A stretch of 64,000 bases of DNA. Origin: Fibrobacter sp. UBA4223 (GTDB lineage: Bacteria > Fibrobacterota > Fibrobacteria > Fibrobacterales > Fibrobacteraceae). The stretch covers positions 124,001 through 188,000 of the forward strand of contig DFTB01000007.1 of NCBI GenBank assembly GCA_002382975.1, written 5' to 3'. The translations under genes were made by a program, and so were the position numbers. Under the pieces are notes generated by a model that was not told the DNA's origin, searched no databases, and was given only the letters and a program-made list of their open reading frames with translations. Position 1 is the stretch's first letter; every line of letters begins with the position of its first letter. Of the stretch, positions 49,738 to 57,362 are shown piece after piece.

Positions 49738-52032
49738 ATGATGAATTTGATTAAAAAGATGGATGCTTCCTTGTCGCTCCAAATAATTTCAGTTGTTGTC
49801 CTTGTTTTGTTGGCCGCGGCTTCCAGTGTTTCTGCCGCCCAGGAGATTCAGATTAACCGCTACGTGCTGGCCGTAAGCGCCAATTACGGCGGCGAGGGCC
49901 GCCCCACCCTCCGCTATGCCGCAAGCGATGCCCGCTCCTTCGTGAACGTGCTGAAGGAAATGGGCGGCGTGCAGGCGGGGAACGTCGTGGAGGTGAAGGA
50001 ACCCAGCGTTGCCGCTTTCCAGCAGAAGATTGACGAACTGGACAAGAAGATTGCAAGGAACAAGTCGGCAGGCGGCCGCGACGAGGTGCTGGTCTATTAT
50101 AGCGGTCACGCCGATGAAAAGGGCCTTCGCTTGGGCAAGGAGACCTTTGCCTGGAAGGCGCTCCGTTCAAAAATCGATTCCCTCCATGCCGACGTGAAGA
50201 TTGCGGTGATTGATGCCTGCGGTTCGGGAGCCATTACCCGGGCGAAAGGCGGCGTGGCGGTTCCCGCCTTTATGGTGGACAAGAGTTCCGACATGAAGGG
50301 CTATGCCTTTATTACCAGCAGCACGCAAGATGAATCCAGCCAGGAAAGCGACAGGCTGAAGGGTTCCTTCTTTACCCATTCCCTGGTGAGCGGGTTACGC
50401 GGGGCGGGCGATATCAGCGGCGACGGCAAGGTGACCCTTTCGGAGGCTTACCAGTTTGCCTTTAACGAGACACTCCAGAAAACGGAAGCCACTATGGGTG
50501 GCGCCCAGCACCCCAGTCGGGACATGAACCTGGCCGGTACCGGTGACGTGGTGATGACGGATTTGCGCAGTATGAACGCGGGTCTCGACATCGGCGAAGA
50601 CGTGGAAGGCCGTCTGTTCATCCGTGACGAACGGGGCGAGCTGGTGGCGGAACTCTACAAGAAGGCGGGCCGCCCCATCAACCTGGGGCTTGCCGCCGGC
50701 AAGTACAGCGTGCGTCTGGAAAGGCCCGCCGAATATAAGGAGGCGAGCGTCACCCTGCAGGACAATTACCGTGCCCAGCTGACGCAGAAACAGTTCAGTT
50801 CTATCGTGGCCGAAAAGACCACCCTCCGGGGCGAAATCGCTCGCCGCGGGGACTGCGACTCCGGCGATACAACCGCCTGTGCCCTAGATTCCCTGGACCA
50901 CAACGGAAAATACCGCGTGACCTTCAACCTGGTGGACAAGGACCGCGAAGCCCGCAAGGGCCTGCAGATGGGCCTGTTCGTGACCCGTACCGACAGCTAT
51001 ATGCTGGGTTCGCAAATCAGCATCTTTGCAAACATCGCCCGCAAGGAAATGCATGGCCTGCAACTTTCGGCGGTGTTCAACGGCGCGAAGGAACATTACG
51101 AAGGGGCGCAGATTTCAAGCGTCATGAACTATGCGGGTTCCTTTGACGGAATCCAGGTGTCTCCCGTGATCAACGTGGCCAAGGAGAATTCTTCGGGAGT
51201 GCAGGCCTCGGCCACCATGAACGTGGCTAGCGATTCCCTGAACGGCGTGCAGGTTGCCCCCGCTATCAACTACGCCCGTGAAACCAAGGCCCAGATTTCT
51301 GCCGCCCTGAACGCGGCAAAGAAATCCGGTGTGCAGGTCACTGCCGCCCTGAATGCCGCCAAGGAATCTGACGTGCAGGTGGCGGCCGCCATGAACGTGG
51401 CGGGCAAGCTCAACACCGCCCAGGTGAGCGTCTTGAACATCGCGGGTCGTGCCGATGGCCGTCAGGTGGGTATCGTGAACATTTGCGGCCATTGCGAAAA
51501 GACTCCCGTGGGCCTCATCAACATCGTGGGTAACGGCGTGTGGAGCGTCACGGGCTCACTCAACGAAATGGGCGCCCTGGGCGTTTCCCTCCACATGGGT
51601 ACGGCCTACCTCTACACCGCTCTTGAAGGGGCCCGACTGTTTGAAAAGGGGACGGAATTCAGGCACTTTAGCGATGTCTTCGAAGCAGGTCTCGGTCTTG
51701 GAACCCAGTTCGGCAAATACGGCAGCCACTTTGACCTGGAATACATGCTCCTGATGGAACAGGGGGCTTTCGACTTCGACGATTCCGATTTTGAATATGG
51801 CTCCGATAACGGCGTCAATTTCCACCACCGTCTGCGCCTAGGCTACACGACTCAAGTATTCCCCTTCTTCGGACTCTCGGTGGGCGGCACCCTCAACGTT
51901 GCAGCGCAGGGCTATCGCGAAAAGATTTGGGTAAAGCCCCTCAGCGAATACCACGACGACTTCGGCCACGAAGGGGATAAATTCCGCTTCTGGCCCGGAT
52001 TCTACGCCGGCATCACGGTCGGAAAGTTCTAG
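49738..52032 (+). CDS. Caspase-like (peptidase C14) protein with repeats and a C-terminal barrel-like region
   Basis: A 764-residue secreted protein. Residues 1-34 are a signal peptide ending SVSA. Residues 40-270 are a caspase/metacaspase domain with catalytic His124 (VYYSGHAD) and Cys161 (VIDACGSG). Residues about 430-600 hold ten or so repeats of about 20 residues with a G(V/I/A)Q(V/I)-x-(V/A)xN(V/A)A core, like the LA_2272-type surface repeats. The last 160 residues are strand-rich and end YAGITVGKF, suggesting an outer-membrane barrel. A periplasmic protease of Arg/Lys or Asp specificity coupled to an ECF sigma factor is an inference from the operon. Both ATGs at 49738 and 49741 are possible. 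Confidence 0.8.
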   Translation: MMNLIKKMDASLSLQIISVVVLVLLAAASSVSAAQEIQINRYVLAVSANYGGEGRPTLRYAASDARSFVNVLKEMGGVQAGNVVEVKEPSVAAFQQKIDELDKKIARNKSAGGRDEVLVYYSGHADEKGLRLGKETFAWKALRSKIDSLHADVKIAVIDACGSGAITRAKGGVAVPAFMVDKSSDMKGYAFITSSTQDESSQESDRLKGSFFTHSLVSGLRGAGDISGDGKVTLSEAYQFAFNETLQKTEATMGGAQHPSRDMNLAGTGDVVMTDLRSMNAGLDIGEDVEGRLFIRDERGELVAELYKKAGRPINLGLAAGKYSVRLERPAEYKEASVTLQDNYRAQLTQKQFSSIVAEKTTLRGEIARRGDCDSGDTTACALDSLDHNGKYRVTFNLVDKDREARKGLQMGLFVTRTDSYMLGSQISIFANIARKEMHGLQLSAVFNGAKEHYEGAQISSVMNYAGSFDGIQVSPVINVAKENSSGVQASATMNVASDSLNGVQVAPAINYARETKAQISAALNAAKKSGVQVTAALNAAKESDVQVAAAMNVAGKLNTAQVSVLNIAGRADGRQVGIVNICGHCEKTPVGLINIVGNGVWSVTGSLNEMGALGVSLHMGTAYLYTALEGARLFEKGTEFRHFSDVFEAGLGLGTQFGKYGSHFDLEYMLLMEQGAFDFDDSDFEYGSDNGVNFHHRLRLGYTTQVFPFFGLSVGGTLNVAAQGYREKIWVKPLSEYHDDFGHEGDKFRFWPGFYAGITVGKF

Positions 52033-52084
52033 GATTTGGCGGGGGAAGAGTCCCCCTGGCTTCAGCCCCGCCCCACCCCTCATT

Positions 52085-52110
52085 GTCATGCCGCACTTGA
52101 TGCGGCATCT
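52085..52110. repeat. GTCATGCCGCA...ATCT palindromic repeat (copy h)
   Basis: GTCATGCCGCA / TGCGGCATCT arms around CTTGA. It lies after the caspase-like gene, and an AGGGGCACTGCCCCT dyad follows at about 52152. Confidence 0.65.
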
Positions 52111-52229
52111 TTTATATCCCGCCCTAGCCGGGTCTTCCGCCACCCCCTCTCCTAGGGGCACTGCCCCTAAGACCCCTAAAAATTGCTTAAAAATAGTCGT
52201 TTCGTCATCACAACATCCCTTTACAAATT

Positions 52230-52279
52230 ATTTCCAAAAGGTATTGACATTTGGAAATTAAAATTATACATTTGGTAAT
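52230..52279 (+). promoter_or_regulatory. Promoter and operators of the XRE-ImmA pair
   Basis: TTGACA (52244-52249) lies between inverted halves ATTTCCAAA (52230-52238) and TTTGGAAAT (52250-52258). A further TTTGGTAAT is at 52271-52279, near the expected -10 (TACATT, 17 bases downstream). This arrangement fits autorepression by the XRE protein encoded next. Confidence 0.65.
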
Positions 52280-52284
52280 AAGCA

Positions 52285-52608
52285 ATGGAGACACAAATGA
52301 ACAATCTCGGAGAAAGAATCATCGAACTGCTGAAAGAAAGCGGAATGACTCAAAAAGTTTTTGCCGATTATATTGGCATAACCGAAGCGAGCTTATCCCG
52401 TTACATTAATGGCGAGCGAAAACCGAAAGCCGAAATTGTCGCCAATATGGCAACCGCCCTACACACCACATCAGATTACATTCTTGGTGTTGAAGAAAAG
52501 GGTGAAATGAGCGGCCCTCAAATAACACGATTACTTGCCAGAAATGTGAACAGGCTATCTCGAGAAGAACGAAATAAGATAATTAAACTTTTACTGGACT
52601 CAAAATAA
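52285..52608 (+). CDS. XRE-family transcriptional regulator
   Basis: A 107-residue protein with an N-terminal lambda-repressor-type HTH (LKESGMTQKVFADYIGITEA, SLSRYINGERKP) and a short helical C-terminus (LLARNVNRLSREERNKIIKLL). It precedes an ImmA-type metallopeptidase gene by five bases. In ImmR-ImmA systems the protease cleaves the repressor to induce a mobile element or stress response; whether the target here is the DUF4417-like cluster downstream is unknown. Confidence 0.85.
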   Translation: METQMNNLGERIIELLKESGMTQKVFADYIGITEASLSRYINGERKPKAEIVANMATALHTTSDYILGVEEKGEMSGPQITRLLARNVNRLSREERNKIIKLLLDSK

Positions 52609-52613
52609 AAAAG

Positions 52614-53189
52614 ATGAGATTGCCTAGTTGGAGATATGAAGAGATAAAACAAAAAATAGCCCGCCTTTTGCGTAAGGCTGGCTTTTCCCGCTATCCCCTA
52701 GACTGTTTTGAACTTTGTGAAAAACTTGGCATAAAAGTTCACTGTTATTCAGAAAGTCCAACCTGGATTCAGCAATTAAATTGTTTAAGCGAAGATGCTT
52801 TTTGTTTTCCAAAAACAGAAGACAAATATTTTGTTTGGGAAATTTGGTATAACGATAGTAAACCCCAAAACAGAATCCGTTTCAGCATCATGCATGAAAT
52901 AGGTCATATTTGGCTAGATCATTCAGAACACAGCGACCTCGCTGAAGTTGAAGCAAATTATTTTGCCAGCTATATTCTTGCTCCTTTACCACTAATTTAT
53001 GTTTTGAAACTTGATGACATAAATAAGATTGCGGTCGCCTTTTTTATTAGCAGCGAATGTGCAGGGCATATTATGGAACAATACGAGAATTGGCTAAACT
53101 ATGGAGGGAGATATTATACGGATTATGAAAAACAAATCTTGTCACAAATCGAATTTGTAGGAGAGCAAAACCTAAAGATTCTTAAATAA
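52614..53189 (+). CDS. ImmA/IrrE family metallopeptidase
   Basis: A 191-residue putative zinc protease. The gluzincin-type motif HEIGHIWLDH carries the catalytic Glu and His ligands, and EVEANYFASYIL supplies the third ligand downstream. It lies five bases after the XRE repressor gene, the standard ImmR/ImmA arrangement, and the two are probably cotranscribed. The gene is AT-rich relative to the core region, consistent with accessory DNA. Confidence 0.85.
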   Translation: MRLPSWRYEEIKQKIARLLRKAGFSRYPLDCFELCEKLGIKVHCYSESPTWIQQLNCLSEDAFCFPKTEDKYFVWEIWYNDSKPQNRIRFSIMHEIGHIWLDHSEHSDLAEVEANYFASYILAPLPLIYVLKLDDINKIAVAFFISSECAGHIMEQYENWLNYGGRYYTDYEKQILSQIEFVGEQNLKILK

Positions 53190-53282
53190 AAACGCGGGAT
53201 CCATTGCAGTGGAATCCCGCGCCACACCGAATAGACAAGCTATACAGGTGCGAGGAACCTCAAATATAGCTTAATCTATTCG
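53186..53282 (-). ncRNA. Candidate small RNA with terminator, opposite strand
   Basis: On the minus strand a long imperfect hairpin (CCGAATAGA...TCTATTCGG arms, 53227-53282, with inner TATAGC pairing) is followed by CGCGGGAT...ATCCCGCG (53193-53221) and a T run that extends into the end of the ImmA gene. On the plus strand there is no T run, so the element looks like an independent minus-strand transcript of about 95 nt. TATATT at the top of the first hairpin could be a -10, but no convincing -35 was found. Confidence 0.5.
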
Positions 53283-53326
53283 GGAAACTTTTCCCCCGAC
53301 GATTTCGGGCTGTTTTTGAGGTATAT

Positions 53327-54001
53327 ATGAAAATAAAAAATCTTTTTGAATTGGCCCTTTTGCTGCGTTCCGCACTGAAAAAGGCAAAATGGTCATTTAA
53401 TCAATACGGTTTTCCCGTATTCCCCAAAGATGTCTTTTTGGACTCCTTTCCCTGTAATGTAGAGCCCATTCAAAGGCTTCGCTGTTGCGAAGACCCTGCT
53501 AGCACACTATTGTGCTCATTTGCCGATGATCAACATATTCAAATACGATTGCAAAAACTGTTTGATGAAATCAACTTGTATAAAAGGTTTGTTGGTTTCG
53601 GTGGATTTGACCTAAGTCCGAGGATTTATTGGCCTCTCAAGCGACAAAGATTCAACATTTGGCTTTCGCAACTGGCGACGGCATTTGTGGCAATGTCCGG
53701 TCAGAAAATCCTTCCCAATTTTAGAATAGGGAATTTACAAACTTTGTTTACATTGGAATCATACCCCAAAAATATTCCCTACATTGTTGGCACATTAGGT
53801 TGCGCTAAACGATACGACCCCTTACATGCATTTATTTTCAAAACAAAAATGTTGTTTACCCGACCATCACACTTGTTAATATACGGACACCTCAGGAAAG
53901 AGTATGAAAAAATGCTACAGGAGCTAGGCATACCATATACGCTCATACCAGACTTTAGAACTCGTTGCTACACAGAATATTCAAATAGGAGGGCCATATA
54001 G
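53327..54001 (+). CDS. DUF4417-like protein
   Basis: A 224-residue protein that resembles phage/plasmid-associated DUF4417 proteins: FVGFGGFDLSPRIYWPLKRQ followed by IWLSQLATAF, then ILPNFRIGN and VGTLGC, where DUF4417 has D-x-S and G-x-x-IPN-x-R patterns. Function is unknown. GAGG precedes the ATG by six bases. Its stop overlaps the GTG of the next gene (TAGTG), so it heads a three-gene operon with a putative toxin/immunity pair. Confidence 0.6.
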   Translation: MKIKNLFELALLLRSALKKAKWSFNQYGFPVFPKDVFLDSFPCNVEPIQRLRCCEDPASTLLCSFADDQHIQIRLQKLFDEINLYKRFVGFGGFDLSPRIYWPLKRQRFNIWLSQLATAFVAMSGQKILPNFRIGNLQTLFTLESYPKNIPYIVGTLGCAKRYDPLHAFIFKTKMLFTRPSHLLIYGHLRKEYEKMLQELGIPYTLIPDFRTRCYTEYSNRRAI

Positions 54002-54420
54002 TGGATTCAAAGGATACATATTCTAATTCGGTTCAAGAACAAAAGAACCGAGCTCAAACAAACGAAGCCTTGATGAAAGATATTATGCAAGGCAAAAGTA
54101 GAAATGTCAAAGATTCCGAAAAATGGATGTCGGTTAACATAAACGACATCGTTAATCAGTTTACGCCTGATGCGCAAGCTGAGGTTCATGGCAACAAGGT
54201 CGAGTGGCACAACAAGAAAAGAAATATTTCTATTGTGGCAGACATCGGAGGTGGCTATCTTCGCATTCAGGACACATCAAAGCCTTTTAGGGCCTACTTT
54301 GACTTGAAAGGAGAAAGTGTCAATAACTATATTGATGAAAAAGGTAAACAACATGGTCGTCCTAAGAAGGAACGTGAGGCATTGACTCACTTTAGGATAA
54401 AATATAGGAGCGAAATGTAA
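54001..54420 (+). CDS. Putative polymorphic-toxin-type domain protein
   Basis: A 139-residue basic protein. The C-terminal region GGYLRIQDTSKPFRAYFDLK with ending ALTHFRIK resembles, from memory, the C-terminal toxin domains of polymorphic toxins, which often end in THF-x-I; no delivery domain or signal peptide is present, so it would be a cytosolic orphan toxin or a fragment. Start GTG at 54001 overlaps the previous stop. The next gene overlaps by one base and encodes an acidic protein. Confidence 0.5.
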   Translation: MDSKDTYSNSVQEQKNRAQTNEALMKDIMQGKSRNVKDSEKWMSVNINDIVNQFTPDAQAEVHGNKVEWHNKKRNISIVADIGGGYLRIQDTSKPFRAYFDLKGESVNNYIDEKGKQHGRPKKEREALTHFRIKYRSEM

Positions 54421-54776
54421 TGGATCAGCACGAAATATTACTCGTTCCCAAAAGGGAATTTGATGAGAATGCTGACTGTTGGCAGACTTATGCTAATAGC
54501 GGAAATTTTGATGATTTTATCCAATGGTGGTTAACAGTTCAAGAAAACGACACTCTATGGGACATTTATAGGGCGTTTAACGAATCGTTAGACATGCTCA
54601 TCGATCATTACGAAGACGAAGAATTGCCTGCTGATAAGGTAGAAGCCGCTATAAACATCGCCGAAGATTTTCGTGGAAAGAAAACGGGCGAACTTGAAGT
54701 GGAGGCTTTTGATAAATTGATGCAGGCCTTAAAAAAGGCGAAAGAACTTGGCCGACCCGTCTATTTCTGGTTCTAA
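54420..54776 (+). CDS. Putative acidic immunity/antitoxin protein
   Basis: A 118-residue strongly acidic helical protein (for example LIDHYEDEELPADKVEAAIN) with no recognised domain. Overlap with the preceding basic protein (TAATG) and the opposite charge suggest it binds and neutralises it, as immunity proteins do. This is an inference from charge and gene order only. Confidence 0.45.
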   Translation: MDQHEILLVPKREFDENADCWQTYANSGNFDDFIQWWLTVQENDTLWDIYRAFNESLDMLIDHYEDEELPADKVEAAINIAEDFRGKKTGELEVEAFDKLMQALKKAKELGRPVYFWF

Positions 54777-54806
54777 TTGGCTCAATTTTAGCCGCCACAC
54801 TCATTT

Positions 54807-54841
54807 GTCACCCCCGACTTAGTCGGGGGTCTCTTTTTTTT
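54807..54841 (+). terminator. Terminator made of a palindromic repeat (copy i)
   Basis: GTCA precedes CCCCCGACTTAGTCGGGGG (54811-54829), followed by TCTCTTTTTTTT. It ends the DUF4417/toxin/immunity operon and shares the GTCA(T) head of the dispersed repeats. Confidence 0.8.
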
Positions 54842-54919
54842 ATATATATTACCCATTGACATAGCCCCATTCCTCACGGTTTGGGGCGCATAGAAATTTG
54901 AGTTATTGCTCTTATTCTA

Positions 54920-55066
54920 GCTACTGAAATCCGCTAAATTTCAATAGAACGCTATGTAATAGGGCAAGCTACTCACGCACCATGTGCGTGGGTCGTTTGT
55001 GCTTATAGCGTTCGGGTTTTTAGCGGAACCTCAGTAGCGTGGGTGCATTCGATTCCACGCTTTTTT
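54920..55066 (+). ncRNA. Rod-like structured RNA with terminator upstream of the RM operon
   Basis: One long hairpin with nested pairings: GCTACTGA (54920-54927)/TCAGTAGC (55031-55038), TCCGCTAAA (54930-54938)/TTTAGCGGA (55019-55027), GAACGCTAT (54947-54955)/ATAGCGTTC (55005-55013), and CACGCAC/GTGCGTG (54974-54980/54984-54990). A terminator GCGTGG/CCACGC plus TTTTTT (55037-55066) follows and shares two bases with the outer stem. The form is like a 6S-type RNA or an attenuator, but no family is recognised. TTGACA at 54856 lacks a good -10. Confidence 0.6.
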
Positions 55067-55114
55067 ATTTGGTTTTGGATGTACGGGAATCGGGGCAAGC
55101 AACCCCGAGGTCCT

Positions 55115-55795
55115 GTGAAGGTTCAAAAGACAAAGCCGGAAAAGAATTCGGCGCAGATTAAGTCCAAGGAACGCGTCGCCGCCCATGGCGAGGTATTTAC
55201 TGCCGAGCGCGAAGTGAACGCAATGCTCGACTTGGTAAAGCAGGAAACCGAGCGCATTGATTCTCGTTTCTTGGAACCCGCCTGTGGAACAGGCAACTTT
55301 CTCGTAAAAATTCTAGAACGCAAACTTGACGTGGTCAAGAAAAAGTACCGCCGTAGCCCGTTGGACTTCGAGCGAAATTCCGTGCTGGCTCTATCCAGCA
55401 TCTATGGTGTTGATATTCTCGCGGACAATGCGGAAACTTGTCGCGACCGTCTCTTCAAGATTTGGAACAAGGCTTACAAGTCTGTTTGTAAAAACGACTT
55501 GAACGAAGATACGCAAAAGTCGGCACAATTCATTCTGGAGCGTAATATCGTTTGTGGAAACGCTCTGTCTTTGATGAAGGTCGATGAAAACGGAAAAGAT
55601 ACAGATTGTCCGATTGTGTTTTCGGAATGGACTTTTGTGCGGGGCAACACTATGCAACGCAAAGACTACACCTTTGCGGATTTGATGCGCATTGGTGAAG
55701 GTTCTGAACTTGCTATGCCAAGTGACGAAGGAGAATTATTGACACAATACACCTCTGATTACAGGAGACTATGGCAAGATGATAAACAAGCATAA
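55115..55795 (+). CDS. DNA adenine methyltransferase-like subunit lacking NPPY
   Basis: A 226-residue protein with a SAM-binding motif FLEPACGTGNFLVKILERKL and GVDILADNAETCRDRLF, but no NPPY-type catalytic motif; it ends soon after PIVFSEWTFVRGNTMQRKDY. I know similar stand-alone proteins annotated as RM subunits that pair with a second, complete methyltransferase. GTG at 55115 is preferred (GAGG four bases upstream) over ATG at 55079, which lies in the T run of an upstream terminator. It overlaps the next gene by 17 bases. Confidence 0.7.
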   Translation: MKVQKTKPEKNSAQIKSKERVAAHGEVFTAEREVNAMLDLVKQETERIDSRFLEPACGTGNFLVKILERKLDVVKKKYRRSPLDFERNSVLALSSIYGVDILADNAETCRDRLFKIWNKAYKSVCKNDLNEDTQKSAQFILERNIVCGNALSLMKVDENGKDTDCPIVFSEWTFVRGNTMQRKDYTFADLMRIGEGSELAMPSDEGELLTQYTSDYRRLWQDDKQA

Positions 55796-57362
55796 TCCCG
55801 ATGTCTTGAGTTGCCTTGCAAACTTGAGCAACGACGAAGTGTTTACGCCGCCCGAGGTGGTGAACCGCATGCTCGATATGCTCCCGCAGGAACTGTTTGA
55901 AAGTACCGAGACAACATTCCTTGACCCCTGTTGCAAAACGGGTGTGTTTTTGCGAGAAATTGCAAAGCGTTTGTTGGCGAATCAAATGCCGGGATACGAG
56001 CAAGCCGTAGAAGAAATAAATGCCAAAAAAGCGAACGGACAAAAGCTTTCGCCTGATGAAAAATGGTTTATGAATCAACTGCAAATATCCATAGACCATA
56101 TATTCCACAACCAGCTGTTCGGAATAGCTATTACCGAAATGACAAGTCTGGTGTCTCGTCGAAGCGTCTATTGTTCCAAGTGGCCTAACGGTGAATACTC
56201 TGTATCAAAGTTCAATAATCCCGAAGGAAATATCCGGTTCAAGCGGATAAACCACACTTGGGCAAATGGCAAGTGCAAGTATTGCGGAGCAAGCGAAGAA
56301 CAGTATAGTCGTGGAGATACTCTTGAAACGCATGCTTATGAATGGATTCACACTGAAAACCCCGAAGGAATTTTCAACATGAAGTTTGACGTGATTATCA
56401 GCAACCCACCGTACCAATTGAGCGATGGTGGAAATGCGGCTAGTGCAAGTCCTATTTATCATCTGTTTGTCAATCAAGCAAAAAAATTAAAACCACGCTA
56501 CGTTACGATGATTATTCCTGCGCGTTGGTATACGGGAGGAAAAGGACTTGACAAATTTAGAGATTCAATGCTTAATGATAATCATATAAGATCAATTACA
56601 GATTATGTGAACTCTAAAGAATGCTTTGGTTCTTTGAGTATTGGAGGAGGTGTTTGTTATTTTCTTTGGGATAGGGATCATTCTGGTTTGTGCAATTTTA
56701 GGACAATAAATACAGGAATAGAAAGTTGCTCAACCAGAAAATTAAATGAATTTCCAGTTTTTGTTCGTTATAATGAAGCTGTTGGAATCATTCATAAAGT
56801 TCTTGATAAAAATGAACCAACACTTGATACAATTCTTACATCAAGGAATCCTTTTGGAATTCCTACAAGTGCAAGAGGAAATGAACGCAGATTTAAAAAT
56901 TCGTACACATTGATATCAAGTCAAGGTGAAGGATTTATTTCTGAAAAAGATATTGAAAGCAATAAGGCTGTTGCAGATTCATATAAGGTAATGATCACTA
57001 GAATCATGAGCGAACACGCGGGGGAGCCTGACAAAGAAGGGATGCTTGTTGTTCTTGCAACGGTAAAAGTACTTGAACCTCATGAGGTTTGTACGGATTC
57101 GTATATCGTTGGAGGATGTTATAAATCAAGGAAAATGGCGGAGAACTTAGCGGCTTATTTGCGAAGTAAATTTACTCGTTTTTTACTTCTTCAAGCGGCA
57201 GCGTCAATAAACCTGTCAAAAACAACATATCAATTTGTCCCCCTTCAGGATTTTTCCAAGTCATGGACGGATGCTGAACTATACAAGAAATACAAACTGA
57301 CACAAGACGAAATCAATTTCATTGAATCTATGATTCGTCCAATGGATAAGGAGGATGCCTAA
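55779..57362 (+). CDS. Eco57I-like N6-adenine DNA methyltransferase
   Basis: A 527-residue methyltransferase. Motif I is FLDPCCKTGVFLREIAKRLL and the catalytic motif IV is IISNPPYQL. Between them sits CKYCG...H, a possible small zinc-binding insert. The C-terminal part (VGGCYKSRKMAENLAAYL) resembles target-recognition regions of Eco57I-type enzymes. Together with the preceding SAM-binding protein it should provide the modification activity of the RM system. The stop overlaps the helicase gene (TAATG). Confidence 0.85.
   Translation: MINKHNPDVLSCLANLSNDEVFTPPEVVNRMLDMLPQELFESTETTFLDPCCKTGVFLREIAKRLLANQMPGYEQAVEEINAKKANGQKLSPDEKWFMNQLQISIDHIFHNQLFGIAITEMTSLVSRRSVYCSKWPNGEYSVSKFNNPEGNIRFKRINHTWANGKCKYCGASEEQYSRGDTLETHAYEWIHTENPEGIFNMKFDVIISNPPYQLSDGGNAASASPIYHLFVNQAKKLKPRYVTMIIPARWYTGGKGLDKFRDSMLNDNHIRSITDYVNSKECFGSLSIGGGVCYFLWDRDHSGLCNFRTINTGIESCSTRKLNEFPVFVRYNEAVGIIHKVLDKNEPTLDTILTSRNPFGIPTSARGNERRFKNSYTLISSQGEGFISEKDIESNKAVADSYKVMITRIMSEHAGEPDKEGMLVVLATVKVLEPHEVCTDSYIVGGCYKSRKMAENLAAYLRSKFTRFLLLQAAASINLSKTTYQFVPLQDFSKSWTDAELYKKYKLTQDEINFIESMIRPMDKEDA

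Noticed and set aside
53785-53805. A second sigma-54 promoter (TTGGCAC...TTGC)
   Set aside because: The spacer is six instead of five bases and it lies inside the DUF4417-like coding region.
54920-55038. The rod-like hairpin as an integron attC site or a retron msr-msd
   Set aside because: No GTTRRRY/RYYYAAC core, no integrase and no reverse transcriptase gene are present, and a rho-independent terminator follows, so an RNA is more likely.
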